DNA of 64,000 nucleotides from Microbacterium profundi (GCF_000763375.1 NZ_JPSY01000004.1:186001-250000); one strand, 5' to 3'. Positions 40,040-48,407 are shown, counted from the stretch's first letter. Numbers and translations: made by a program. Notes: generated from the letters alone by a model not told the origin.

Positions 40040-41482
40040 ATGTCATTCCTGGAATATGCCCCGGCGCCCGAATCCAAGGCGATCCTGAACCTGCGTGACA
40101 GCTACGGCCTGTTCATCGACGGCGAGTTCGTCGACGGCTCCGGCAAGAGCTTCACGACGATCTCCCCGGCCGACGAATCGCACATCGCCGAGATCGCCGG
40201 CGCGTCCGACGAGGACATCGACCGTGCGGTCACCGCAGCGCGCCGTGCGTACGACAAGGTCTGGTCGAAGATGAGCGGCCGCGACCGCGGGAAGTACCTC
40301 TTCCGCATCGCACGTCTCGTGCAGGAGCGCGCCCGCGAGCTCGCCGTGGCCGAGAGCCTCGACAACGGCAAGCCCATCAAGGAGAGCCGCGACGTCGACG
40401 TGCCGCTCGTCGCATCCTGGTTCTTCTACTACGCCGGCTGGGCCGACAAGCTCGATCACGCCGGCCTCGGCGCGAACCCGCGTGCGCTCGGTGTGGCGGG
40501 TCAGATCATCCCCTGGAACTTCCCGCTGCTCATGCTGGCGTGGAAGATCGCACCGGCCCTCGCGGCCGGGAACACCGTGGTCCTCAAGCCCGCCGAGACG
40601 ACGCCACTGACCGCGCTCATCTTCGCCGAGATCCTGCAGCAGGCCGACCTTCCCGCCGGCGTCGTCAACATCGTCACCGGTGCAGGCTCGACCGGTGCGA
40701 CGCTCGTGCGTCACCCTGACGTCGACAAGGTCGCCTTCACAGGTTCGACCGGCGTCGGACGCGACATCGCGCGCGCGGTGGCAGGCACAGGCAAGAAGGT
40801 CACGCTCGAACTCGGCGGCAAGGCGGCGAACATCGTGTTCGACGACGCGCCCATCGATCAGGCCGTCGAGGGCATCGTCAACGGCATCTTCTTCAACCAG
40901 GGCCATGTGTGCTGCGCAGGCAGCCGTCTGCTCGTGCAGGAATCGATCCACGAGGAGGTCATCGACCGATTGAAGACGCGACTGTCGACCCTCCGTCTCG
41001 GCGACCCGCTCGACAAGAACACCGACATCGGCGCCATCAACTCCGCCGCCCAGCTGGCACGCATCCGCGAGCTCAGCGACATCGGCGAGGCGGAAGGCGC
41101 GGAACGCTGGACGGCGGACTGCGCCATCCCCGACAAGGGATTCTGGTTCGCTCCGACGATCTTCACGGGTGTCGAAGCGTCCCACCGCATCGCCCGCGAC
41201 GAGGTCTTCGGACCGGTGCTGTCGGTGCTGACGTTCCGCACGCCCGCCGAGGCCATCGCCAAGGCCAACAACACGCCGTACGGCCTTTCGGCCGGCATCT
41301 GGACCGACAAGGGATCGCGCATCCTCGCCGTCGCCGACCAGCTGCGCGCCGGTGTCGTGTGGGCGAACACCTTCAACAGGTTCGACCCCGCCAGCCCGTT
41401 CGGCGGGTACAAGGAATCCGGATACGGCCGCGAGGGCGGCCGACATGGTCTCACCGCATACCTGAAGGGGGCTTCGGCATGA
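40040..41482 (+). CDS. NAD(P)-dependent aldehyde dehydrogenase
   Basis: A 480-residue ALDH-superfamily enzyme. Cofactor-binding motifs are IIPWNFPLLMLAWKIAPALAAGNTVVLKPAETTPL and FTGSTGVGRDIARAV. The general base is in LELGGKAANIVFDDA, the catalytic Cys291 is in FNQGHVCCAGSR, and the later motif is DEVFGPVLSVLTF, with PFGGYKESGYGREGG at the end. In this operon the substrate is most likely acetaldehyde from DeoC, giving acetate. ATG 40040 has AAGGATAAGGATAG upstream. It overlaps the following gene by 4 bp. Confidence 0.93.
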   Translation: MSFLEYAPAPESKAILNLRDSYGLFIDGEFVDGSGKSFTTISPADESHIAEIAGASDEDIDRAVTAARRAYDKVWSKMSGRDRGKYLFRIARLVQERARELAVAESLDNGKPIKESRDVDVPLVASWFFYYAGWADKLDHAGLGANPRALGVAGQIIPWNFPLLMLAWKIAPALAAGNTVVLKPAETTPLTALIFAEILQQADLPAGVVNIVTGAGSTGATLVRHPDVDKVAFTGSTGVGRDIARAVAGTGKKVTLELGGKAANIVFDDAPIDQAVEGIVNGIFFNQGHVCCAGSRLLVQESIHEEVIDRLKTRLSTLRLGDPLDKNTDIGAINSAAQLARIRELSDIGEAEGAERWTADCAIPDKGFWFAPTIFTGVEASHRIARDEVFGPVLSVLTFRTPAEAIAKANNTPYGLSAGIWTDKGSRILAVADQLRAGVVWANTFNRFDPASPFGGYKESGYGREGGRHGLTAYLKGASA

Positions 41483-42330
41483 GCAAGCGACTGACTGTTC
41501 CGAAGACTTACAAGCTCGCCATCGGCGGAAAGTTCCCGCGCAGCGAGTCGGGACGCACCTACGAGGTGCTCTCGGCGAAGGGCGCGTTCCTGGCGAACGC
41601 ATCCAAGGGCTCCCGCAAGGATGCTCGGGATGCCGTGGTCGCCGCTCGTGCAGCCGTGAAGGGGTGGTCGGGGGCGACGGCGTACAACCGCGGTCAGGTG
41701 CTCTACCGGGTCGCCGAGGTTCTCGAGGGGCGTCGTGCCCAGTTCGTCGACGAGATCGTCGCCCAGGAGGGCGTCTCTGCCACCGTTGCCGGTGCGCAGG
41801 TCGATGAGGCCGTGGATCTGTGGGTCTGGTACGCGGGTTGGTGCGACAAGTACGCGCAGGTCGCAGGAAACGCGAACCCGGTCTCCGGCCCGTACTTCAA
41901 CATCTCGGTGCCGGAGCCGACCGGTGTCGTGGCGATCATCGCGCCGCAGAACTCCGCGTTGTTGGGCCTTGTCTCCGTGATCGCTCCCGCATTGGTTGCC
42001 GGCAACACCGTCGTCGTGATCGCGAGCGAACAGCATCCGCTCTCGTCGATCAGCTTCGCCGAGGTGCTCGCGACGAGCGATGTGCCAGGGGGAGTCGTGA
42101 ACGTGCTCACCGGTTCTCCGGCGGAGATCGCGCCGTGGCTGGCCTCGCACGCGGACGTCAACGCACTCGATCTTGCCGGTGCAGACGCGCTCGAATGGGT
42201 CGACCTGCAGATCGCCGCGGCCGACACGCTCAAGCGCGTGCTCACTCCCGGTGAGGTGACGGCTTCGCCGGAGCGGATCGCGGCCTTCACCGAGACGAAG
42301 ACGGTGTGGCACCCGAAGAGCATGATCTAG
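41479..42330 (+). CDS. Half-length aldehyde dehydrogenase homologue, probably non-catalytic
   Basis: A 283-residue protein similar to the N-terminal, NAD-binding half of ALDHs: YKLAIGGKFPRSESGRTYEV, VVAIIAPQNSALLGLVSVIAPALVAGNTVVVIASEQHPLSSISFAEVL, GGVVNVLTGSPAEIAPWLASH. The lysine of the usual VVLKPSE motif is replaced (VVVIASE). The catalytic-cysteine domain is absent, and the sequence ends ...ETKTVWHPKSMI with a clean stop. The frame is intact and codon use is normal, so it looks maintained rather than decaying. The 4-bp overlap with the full-length enzyme suggests a stoichiometric partner, perhaps a stabilising or regulatory subunit. That role is inferred. Confidence 0.8.
   Translation: MSKRLTVPKTYKLAIGGKFPRSESGRTYEVLSAKGAFLANASKGSRKDARDAVVAARAAVKGWSGATAYNRGQVLYRVAEVLEGRRAQFVDEIVAQEGVSATVAGAQVDEAVDLWVWYAGWCDKYAQVAGNANPVSGPYFNISVPEPTGVVAIIAPQNSALLGLVSVIAPALVAGNTVVVIASEQHPLSSISFAEVLATSDVPGGVVNVLTGSPAEIAPWLASHADVNALDLAGADALEWVDLQIAAADTLKRVLTPGEVTASPERIAAFTETKTVWHPKSMI
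42317..42328 (+). repeat. 12-bp direct repeat, left copy
   Basis: AGAGCATGATCT covers the last codons of the half-dehydrogenase gene (the TAG stop follows). The identical sequence at 43113-43124 marks the other side of the toxin-antitoxin module. This is a possible target duplication. Confidence 0.6.
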
Positions 42331-42401
42331 TACGAGTCATTTTTTGCGTCTTTCCGCCGACGGAGAGCTCGGCTTTCGTTGCGTCCACGCACGTCAGCAG
42401 A

Positions 42402-42429
42402 TTGCGTCTAGACCTTGTGGGGTCTACAC
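42402..42429 (+). promoter_or_regulatory. Toxin-antitoxin promoter and operator
   Basis: The inverted repeat TAGACC-TTGTGG-GGTCTA (42409-42426) overlaps a -10 TACACT (42424-42429). TTGCGT at 42402-42407 could be the -35 (16-bp spacing). The -10 lies 6 nt before the toxin ATG. The layout suits autorepression by the HigA-like antitoxin. Confidence 0.6.
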
Positions 42430-42435
42430 TTGGTC

Positions 42436-42715
42436 ATGTGGGATGTCGAGCTCGGGCTGATCGAGGAGTGGCTGGAGTCTCTCGATGAGGACTCATATGA
42501 GCAGGTGATGGCCGCGATTGAGTTGCCGACCTGGTTCGTCGGGAAAATCTGAGCTGCGGGTGCTGTTCGCCTTCGACCCCAAGAGGCGAGGGATGCTACT
42601 GGTGGCGGGTGACAAGGCCGGCAACTGGAAGAGCTGGTACAAGAAAAACATCCCGGTGGCGGACGAGCTGTTCGACGCTCACATTCGCCAACTGAAGAAG
42701 ACCAAAGGAAAGTGA
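42436..42715 (+). pseudogene. Broken HigB/RelE-like (Gp49 family) toxin gene
   Basis: From ATG 42436 the frame reads MWDVELGLIEEWLESLDEDSYEQVMAAIE, a typical start for this toxin family, but it stops at 42550-42552 after 38 codons. A second frame, opening at about 42518, continues with the family's C-terminal half: RPGSSGKSELRVLFAFDPKRRGMLLVAGDKAGNWKSWYKKN, ending ...KKTKGK at 42715. The middle segment normally joining the two halves (roughly 25 residues) is missing and the frames differ. I infer a deletion with frameshift near 42520. The product is presumably not toxic. The gene overlaps the region leading into the intact antitoxin. Confidence 0.75.
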
Positions 42716-42720
42716 TTGCG

Positions 42721-43026
42721 ATGGCTCTGACACGTGAGCAGATGTTGGCGAAACGCGGCGTCAACCGTGAGCGTGTCGACGCCCACAAGGAGCGGATGCT
42801 CAGCGAGGTCCGGGCATATCAACTACGCGAGTTGCGCGAGGCGCTTGGGCTGACGCAGGAGGACCTCGCCGAGCGTATCGGCGTCGGCCAACGTCAGGTC
42901 TCGAAGATAGAGCGCGGCGACCTCGACAACGCGAAGGTCGGGACTGTTCGAAAGTACCTAGAGGCTGTCGGTGGTCAACTCGTCGTCGAGTACGTCTCGG
43001 GCGACCAGCGCCTTCAGGTGACATAA
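42721..43026 (+). CDS. HigA-like antitoxin, XRE-family DNA-binding protein
   Basis: A 101-residue protein. A helical N-terminus (MALTREQMLAKRGVNRERVDAHKERMLSEV) is followed by a helix-turn-helix of the Cro/C1 type: LRELREALGLTQEDLAERIGVGQRQVSKIERGD. It ends with KYLEAVGGQLVVEYVSGDQRLQVT. The order toxin then antitoxin is typical of HigBA. An earlier GTG at 42712 is possible, but the ATG at 42721 starts a better-matching sequence. The antitoxin is intact while its toxin is broken, so it may persist as an orphan repressor of its own promoter or of other sites. Confidence 0.82.
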   Translation: MALTREQMLAKRGVNRERVDAHKERMLSEVRAYQLRELREALGLTQEDLAERIGVGQRQVSKIERGDLDNAKVGTVRKYLEAVGGQLVVEYVSGDQRLQVT

Positions 43027-43112
43027 AGGATTGGCCCGCCGGACCACTCGCTCTCGTGGCTCGCTTGCGGCGAATGTCTATCCGTCGGCTAACCGAGCAC
43101 GATATGCGGCTT

Positions 43113-43124
43113 AGAGCATGATCT
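43113..43124 (+). repeat. 12-bp direct repeat, right copy
   Basis: AGAGCATGATCT, identical to 42317-42328. It lies 86 bp after the antitoxin stop and before the clpX promoter. Confidence 0.6.
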
Positions 43125-43167
43125 GAGCCGGACCGCGCCAATGCGGCCCAGTGTCTGAGGGAGAGGT

Positions 43168-43173
43168 TAGGCT
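43168..43173 (+). promoter_or_regulatory. Putative -10 element of clpX
   Basis: TAGGCT, 36 bp before the clpX ATG. The AAGGAGGA ribosome site lies 6-7 nt upstream of the start. Confidence 0.5.
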
Positions 43174-43209
43174 CGAAGGAGTTTCTCAGTCTCCCCAAGG
43201 AGGACGCGC

Positions 43210-44478
43210 ATGGCCCGAATCGGTGAAAGCGCTGACCTGTTCAAGTGCTCATTCTGCGGAAAGAGCCAGAAGCAGGTGCAGCAGCTGATCGCTGGCCCCG
43301 GTGTGTACATCTGCGACGAATGCGTCGAGCTGTGCAACGAGATCATCGAAGAGCGCATGGCGGAATCGTCCGCCGACGGCGTCGCCGATTTCGATCTGCC
43401 CAAGCCTCGTGAGATCTTCTCGTTCCTCGAGGAGTACGTGGTCGGTCAGGAGCCGGCGAAGCGGTCCCTGGCCGTCGCGGTGTACAACCACTACAAGCGC
43501 GTCCGCGCGCACGGCACGCTGCAGCTCGCAGAGCAGAAGGCCGACGAGGTCGAGATCGCCAAGAGCAACATCCTGCTCATCGGTCCGACCGGCTGCGGCA
43601 AGACGTACCTCGCACAGACGCTGGCGAAGCGATTGAACGTGCCCTTCGCTGTGGCCGATGCTACGGCGCTCACCGAGGCCGGCTACGTCGGTGAAGATGT
43701 CGAGAACATTCTCCTCAAACTCATCCAGGCTGCCGACTACGACGTGAAGCGCGCCGAGCAGGGCATCATCTACATCGACGAGATCGACAAGATCGCCCGC
43801 AAGGCCGAGAATCCTTCGATCACGCGCGATGTGTCGGGCGAAGGCGTGCAGCAGGCGCTGCTGAAGATCATCGAAGGCACGGTCGCTTCGGTGCCGCCGC
43901 AGGGCGGACGCAAGCATCCGCACCAGGAGTTTCTGCAGATCGACACGACCAACGTGTTGTTCATCGTCGCGGGTGCCTTCGCGGGCCTGGAAGACATCGT
44001 CTCGTCGCGTGTCGGCAAGCACGGTGTCGGCTTCGGCGCACCGCTGCACGACAAGACGAAGGACCTCGACCTGTTCAGTGAGGTGCTCCCGGAAGACCTG
44101 CACAAGTTCGGTCTCATCCCGGAGTTCATCGGGCGACTGCCGATCGTGGCGTCGGTGTCGCCGCTCGATCAGAGCGCGTTGTTCGAGATCCTCACCGGAC
44201 CTCGCAATGCCTTGGTCAAGCAGTACCAGCGCATGTTCGAGATCGACGGCGTGGAACTCGAGTTCGAGGAAGACGCGCTCCGGTCGATCGCCGACCTTGC
44301 GGTGGAGCGAAAGACGGGTGCGCGAGGGCTCCGTGCGATTCTCGAAGATGTGCTCGGACCGATCATGTTCGAGATTCCGTCGGCCGAAGACGTGAAGAAG
44401 GTCGTGGTCACGCGTGCCGCCGTCGATGACGGTGCACCGCCGACCATCGTGATGGAGCGCAAGCGCAAGAGCGCGTGA
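43210..44478 (+). CDS. clpX: ATP-dependent Clp protease ATP-binding subunit ClpX
   Basis: AAA+ unfoldase that threads tagged proteins into ClpP. 422 residues. The N-terminal zinc domain has four cysteines ([30 protein letters not shown], residues 15-43). Walker A is GPTGCGKT, pore loop 1 is in [11 protein letters not shown], Walker B is [15 protein letters not shown], and the RKH-type pore and sensor motifs follow. The ClpP-binding IGF loop is [10 protein letters not shown]. The gene overlaps the NUDIX gene downstream by 4 bp. It is separated from clpP2 by the deoxyribose operon and the toxin-antitoxin module. Confidence 0.98.
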   Translation: MARIGESADLFKCSFCGKSQKQVQQLIAGPGVYICDECVELCNEIIEERMAESSADGVADFDLPKPREIFSFLEEYVVGQEPAKRSLAVAVYNHYKRVRAHGTLQLAEQKADEVEIAKSNILLIGPTGCGKTYLAQTLAKRLNVPFAVADATALTEAGYVGEDVENILLKLIQAADYDVKRAEQGIIYIDEIDKIARKAENPSITRDVSGEGVQQALLKIIEGTVASVPPQGGRKHPHQEFLQIDTTNVLFIVAGAFAGLEDIVSSRVGKHGVGFGAPLHDKTKDLDLFSEVLPEDLHKFGLIPEFIGRLPIVASVSPLDQSALFEILTGPRNALVKQYQRMFEIDGVELEFEEDALRSIADLAVERKTGARGLRAILEDVLGPIMFEIPSAEDVKKVVVTRAAVDDGAPPTIVMERKRKSA

Positions 44479-45014
44479 GTGCTGCGGGGCGCAGCCCCGA
44501 GCCGTGGAAGACGACATCCAGCCGGATGATCGTCGCAGACCGTTGGATCCGTCTGCGTGCAGACGAATGCGTGGATGCTGCGGGGCGCACGATCTCGCCG
44601 TTCTACGTGCTCGAGCCGAGCGAATGGATCTCGCTGCTCGCAGTCGATGTCGACGGCAACGCGATCGTCGTGGAGGAGTACCGCCACGGTGCGGGGATCA
44701 TCGCGCTGGGCACGATCGGCGGTGCTGTCGAAACCGGCGAGGAGCCGCAAGATGCTGCGACGAGGGAACTCCTCGAGGAGACCGGGTATGCCGCTGCGGA
44801 GGTCATTGATCTCGGCGCGACCTGGGCGAACTTCGGCAATCACACGAACCGCGTCCACCACTTCCTCGCGGTCGGTTGCACGCGCGTGGCAGGTCAATCG
44901 CTCGACGAAGGTGAGCTGATCACCGTTCGCGTCCTTCCGATGGCCGGGCTGGGGGAGCGCCTGCCGCAGAGCTATCACCAGCTGACCTGGTACAAGGCAT
45001 TGCCGCACCTCTGA
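44475..45014 (+). CDS. NUDIX hydrolase
   Basis: A 179-residue pyrophosphohydrolase. The Nudix box is nearly canonical: [26 protein letters not shown] (G-x5-E-x7-REL-x-EE-x-G). The preceding strand [31 protein letters not shown] resembles ADP-ribose pyrophosphatases. It would cleave a nucleoside diphosphate linked to another moiety, but the exact substrate is unknown. The GTG at 44475 overlaps the clpX stop (GTGA), so the two are probably translated together. Confidence 0.9.
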   Translation: MSAAGRSPEPWKTTSSRMIVADRWIRLRADECVDAAGRTISPFYVLEPSEWISLLAVDVDGNAIVVEEYRHGAGIIALGTIGGAVETGEEPQDAATRELLEETGYAAAEVIDLGATWANFGNHTNRVHHFLAVGCTRVAGQSLDEGELITVRVLPMAGLGERLPQSYHQLTWYKALPHL

Positions 45015-45036
45015 CGTCGATGTCCGAGGGGCGTTC

Positions 45037-45042
45037 TATGGT
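45037..45042 (+). promoter_or_regulatory. Putative -10 element of the epoxide hydrolase-like gene
   Basis: TATGGT, 6 nt, then the ATG at 45049. No Shine-Dalgarno sequence fits in between. Confidence 0.4.
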
Positions 45043-45048
45043 GAGCGC

Positions 45049-45999
45049 ATGCGAAGCTTTCGAGTCTCCGTTCCCGACGACGTCATCGCCGATCTGCGAG
45101 AGCGACTCTCACGTTCACGGTTGCTGCCCGACTCGCCGCGCCGCCCCGAGACGGGCATGAATGCGGCATACCTTCGTGACCTGGTCGATTCGTGGCGCGC
45201 GTTCGACTGGCGAGCGCGCGCGGAGTGGCCGGGATTCGCGTTCTCGGCCGCATACGACGGCACCATGACAGAGACCGTCATGGCCCGGTTGATGCATTCG
45301 CTGATGACCGAAGAGCTCGGCTATGAGCGGTATCTCACGTACGGCGAAGACATCTCTGCGAACGTGAGCGATCTGATCGCGGCGACGTACCCCGATCACG
45401 TGCACGGCATCCTCGCCACGCATGCCCACTTCGGCACCGACGAGGAGCGTGCCGGCGTGGAAGACCCGGCGGCTCGCGCGTTCTTCGATCGGCTCTCGGC
45501 GAGCGGCGGGCCGGACGGTGCGTACGGCCATATCCAGGGAACCCGTCCCGACACTCTCGCCGCTGGGTTGAACGACTCTCCGGCCGGATTGCTGGCGTGG
45601 CTTGTGGAGAAGCTTGTGGAGAAGCTCGTGGAGAAGCTCGTGGAGTGGAGGGATACGCCGACGGGACAGCCCGAGATGCTCGAGCGAAGAATCTCTCGTG
45701 ACCGCATCCTCACCGAGGCGATGATCTATTGGTCGACGCAGAGCATCGCCACGTCGTTCCGGCGCTACTTCGACTCCGAAGATGACGAGCGGATACCGCC
45801 CGTCGAGGTGCCGGCCGCGGTGGCGATCCAGCGGCATGAACACGACTACCCCGAGAGCGTCGCACGGAGCTTCTACCGCGACCTGCGCTCGTTCGATCGG
45901 ATGCCGGAGGGCGGACATTTCGCCGTTGCAGAGGTGCCGCAGGCCATCGCCACGCGCATGCGCGACTTCGCGCGTGAACTCGGGCTGCTGTCCGCATGA
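45049..45999 (+). CDS. Epoxide hydrolase-like alpha/beta hydrolase with internal deletion
   Basis: A 316-residue protein, shorter than the usual 370-400. Residues 1-58 are the epoxide hydrolase N-terminal segment (FRVSVPDDVIADLRERLSRSRLL, DLVDSWRAFDWRARAEW). The sequence then jumps at about residue 60 straight to PGFAFSAAYDG. The central strands normally carrying the HGWP oxyanion motif are missing. Later elements are intact: YLTYGEDISANVSDLI (nucleophile Asp101) and MPEGGHFAVAEVP (His290). The frame is open, so the deletion was in-frame, but the fold is probably damaged. A 12-bp repeat expands residues 185-200. It may be inactive or recently altered. Confidence 0.72.
   Translation: MRSFRVSVPDDVIADLRERLSRSRLLPDSPRRPETGMNAAYLRDLVDSWRAFDWRARAEWPGFAFSAAYDGTMTETVMARLMHSLMTEELGYERYLTYGEDISANVSDLIAATYPDHVHGILATHAHFGTDEERAGVEDPAARAFFDRLSASGGPDGAYGHIQGTRPDTLAAGLNDSPAGLLAWLVEKLVEKLVEKLVEWRDTPTGQPEMLERRISRDRILTEAMIYWSTQSIATSFRRYFDSEDDERIPPVEVPAAVAIQRHEHDYPESVARSFYRDLRSFDRMPEGGHFAVAEVPQAIATRMRDFARELGLLSA
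45601..45648 (+). repeat. In-frame 12-bp tandem repeat (four units)
   Basis: Four copies of CTYGTGGAGAAG (the last ends TGG) encode LVEKLVEKLVEKLVEW. The family normally has one such LVEK segment, so three extra units are likely slippage products. Confidence 0.85.
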
Positions 46000-46019
46000 C
46001 CAACGAAGCGCTCCGGCTC

Positions 46020-48068
46020 TCACCCACCGAGACCGCGGCGCTTCAGCAGCGGGGTGATCTCGGCGTCGCGGCCGCGGAAGTCGCGGTAGGCCTCCAGTGG
46101 ATCCTTCGAGCCGCCGACGCCCAGCAGCCGTGCCCGGAATCGGTCGCCGTTCTCGCGCGTCAGGCCGCCGTTCTCGCGGAACCACTCCACAGTGTCGGCG
46201 TCGAGCACCTCACTCCAGATGTACGAGTAGTACCCGGCACTGTAGCCGCCCGAGAACACGTGCGCGAAGTACGTGGACGAGTACCGCGTCGGCACCGCGG
46301 GGTTGTCGAGACCGATCTCCGCGAGAGCCGCGGCCTCGAAGGCGGCGACATCGGTCACGGCATCCGAAGCTTCCACCCGATGCCAGGCCTGATCCAGCCA
46401 CGCGGCCGCGAGATACTCGCTCGTGTCGTGCCCCTGATTGAAGGACTCGGTCGCGCGCAGACGCTCGACCACGCCTGCATCCAGAGCCTCGCCCGTCTCA
46501 TGGTGACGGGCATAGTTGTCGAGCACATCGGCCCAGAGGATCCACATCTCGTTGACCTGGCTGGGGAACTCGACGAAGTCGCGGAACACGTTGGTGCCGG
46601 CGAAATGCGGGTAGTCGACTGTGGCGAACAGTCCGTGCAGCGCGTGCCCGAACTCATGGAACAACGTCGTGACCTCGTCCAGTGTCAGCAGCGTCGGCTG
46701 GCCATCACCCGGCTGCGCCACGTTGAGGTTGTTCACGACGACCGGTGCTGTGCCGCGTAGTGCGGACTGGCTGACGATCGGGTTCATCCACGCACCGCCC
46801 CGCTTGGAGTCGCGCGTGTACAGGTCGAGCACGTACAGGCCGAGCGCACCGCCACCGGCGTTGTGCACCTCGAAGACACGGGCGCCGGGGTGGTAGGCGG
46901 CCAGATCGGCGCGCTCGGTGAACGTCACGCCGTACAGTTGCGTTGCCGCGTAGAAGACGCCGTCCTGCAGCACGCGCTCCGCTTCGAACCAGGGGCGAAG
47001 CGCAGCCGTGTCGATGGCGTACTTCGCGGTGCGCACCTTCTCGGTGTAGAACGCCCAGTCGTGTGCTTCCAGCGCGAACGGCTCCTTCTCGGTCTCGTCG
47101 ATGATCGCCTGGAGCGCCTCCTGTTCTGCACGGGCGTTGGATGCTGCCGCCGGAGCGAGCCGGTGAAGTAGATCGGACACGGCCTCCGGCGTGCCGGCGG
47201 TCTCGTCGGCTGTCACGTATGCGGCGTGCGACGGGTAGCCGAGCAGCGCGGCGCGCTCCGCACGCAGGGTGACGATCTGCGTCAGCACGGCGCGGTTGTC
47301 CTTCGCGTTGCCGCGCATCCCACGGGAGCGGGACGCCTTCATGATCAGACGACGGCTCTCGCGGTTCGTCAGCGAAGCGAGATACGGATGCCCTGTGAAC
47401 AGGGGCAGCGAGATGAGAAAGCCCTCGTGACCGCGTTCGCTCGCCGCCCGTGCGGACGCCGAGAGCTCGCCGTCGGTGAGTCCGTCCAGCTCTTCGGCGT
47501 TCTCGAACAGCACGGCGAGCTCATTGGTGTCGGCGAGCAGATTCTTCTCGAACGTCGTGGTCAGAGTCGACAGCTGTTGGTTGAGCGCGGTGAGCCGCGA
47601 TTTCGCATCGTCGTCGAGGGCGGCTCCGGCATGCGTCATCTCACGGAAGTGCCGCTGAACCAGGTACCGACTCTCGTCGTCGAGCTCCAGGTTGTCGAGC
47701 TGCTCGTGCAGGGTCTTGACTCTCCAGTACAACTGCGCGTCGAGGCGTATGGCGTCCTCGTGCGCGGCCATCAACGGAGCGAGTTCCTCGTCGATCGCCT
47801 GGATCTCATCCGTGGCATCGGCCGAGCTCACCGTGTAGAAGGCGTGCGCGACGTGATCCAGGGCAGCGCCGGACCGCTCGAGCGGCACCATCGTGTTGTC
47901 GAACGTCGGCATCGCCCGCACCATCGTGATGCGCCGGATCTCGGCGAGATGCTCGTCGAACGCCGCGCGGAAAGCCGGCAGGTAGTGCTCGGGCCGGATC
48001 GCGGCGTAGTCGGGGAGCGCGTAGGGGAGAGCGGATGGCGTCAGGAGCGGGTTCGCGGCATCGGTCAT
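46020..48068 (-). CDS. M3-family metallopeptidase (peptidyl-dipeptidase Dcp / oligopeptidase A type)
   Basis: A 682-residue cytoplasmic zinc peptidase that cleaves short peptides. The zinc site is LFHEFGHALHGLFATVDYPHFAGTNVFRDFVEFPSQVNEMW (HEFGH plus downstream Glu). The substrate-clamping region GGYSAGYYSYIWSEVLDADTVEWFRENGG is near the C-terminus. The N-terminal part is helical (YAAIRPEHYLPAFRAAFDEHLAEIRRI). A TAGGCT -10 lies 6 nt before the ATG at 48068, so it is probably leaderless. Its end converges with the epoxide hydrolase-like gene, 20 bp apart. Confidence 0.93.
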   Translation of the reverse strand: MTDAANPLLTPSALPYALPDYAAIRPEHYLPAFRAAFDEHLAEIRRITMVRAMPTFDNTMVPLERSGAALDHVAHAFYTVSSADATDEIQAIDEELAPLMAAHEDAIRLDAQLYWRVKTLHEQLDNLELDDESRYLVQRHFREMTHAGAALDDDAKSRLTALNQQLSTLTTTFEKNLLADTNELAVLFENAEELDGLTDGELSASARAASERGHEGFLISLPLFTGHPYLASLTNRESRRLIMKASRSRGMRGNAKDNRAVLTQIVTLRAERAALLGYPSHAAYVTADETAGTPEAVSDLLHRLAPAAASNARAEQEALQAIIDETEKEPFALEAHDWAFYTEKVRTAKYAIDTAALRPWFEAERVLQDGVFYAATQLYGVTFTERADLAAYHPGARVFEVHNAGGGALGLYVLDLYTRDSKRGGAWMNPIVSQSALRGTAPVVVNNLNVAQPGDGQPTLLTLDEVTTLFHEFGHALHGLFATVDYPHFAGTNVFRDFVEFPSQVNEMWILWADVLDNYARHHETGEALDAGVVERLRATESFNQGHDTSEYLAAAWLDQAWHRVEASDAVTDVAAFEAAALAEIGLDNPAVPTRYSSTYFAHVFSGGYSAGYYSYIWSEVLDADTVEWFRENGGLTRENGDRFRARLLGVGGSKDPLEAYRDFRGRDAEITPLLKRRGLGG

Positions 48069-48074
48069 CTCACG

Positions 48075-48080
48075 AGCCTA
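48075..48080 (-). promoter_or_regulatory. Putative -10 element of the M3 peptidase gene
   Basis: TAGGCT on the minus strand, 6 nt before the start codon. Confidence 0.5.
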
Positions 48081-48236
48081 TGGCCAACGCAAAAAGTAGC
48101 CGCCACACAGGCTATTCCGGTATCGCGGGGCGCATCCACGATCGAGCGCGCGTCAATACGCCTTGCTACGGACCACCTGCTCGCACAGTTGGGTGCACGG
48201 CGGTGCTGGGCGACTTCGACTCGCTGCGCTCGCTCA

Positions 48237-48407
48237 GTCCGTTTCGTCTCGCTTCGCTCGCTCAACGACCCGCGGGGTGCTTGCTCGGTCCGTTTCGTCT
48301 CGCTGCGCTCGCTCAACGACCCGCGGGGTGCTTGCTCAGTCCGTTTCGTCTCGCTGTGCTTGCTCGGTCCGTTTCGTCTCGGGGTGCTCGCTCAACGACC
48401 CGCGGGG
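48237..48407. repeat. 51-bp tandem repeat tract in a 387-bp gene-free gap
   Basis: Units starting GTCCGTTTCGTCTCGCT begin at 48237, 48288 and 48339 (51-bp period). A shortened 28-bp third unit is followed by a fourth start at 48367. Each full unit contains CGCTCGCTCAACGACCCGCG. The rest of 48069-48455 shows no gene. It lies between the start of the M3 peptidase gene and the end of the small gene after valS. The core word resembles a widespread actinobacterial intergenic repeat. Confidence 0.85.

Noticed and set aside
42518..42715. A separate 65-residue protein
   Set aside because: It starts with a weak TTG and matches only the C-terminal half of the toxin family. It is better explained as the second piece of a frameshifted gene.
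48237..48407. Possible CRISPR array
   Set aside because: The 51-bp units are nearly identical throughout with no unique spacers, and no cas genes are present.
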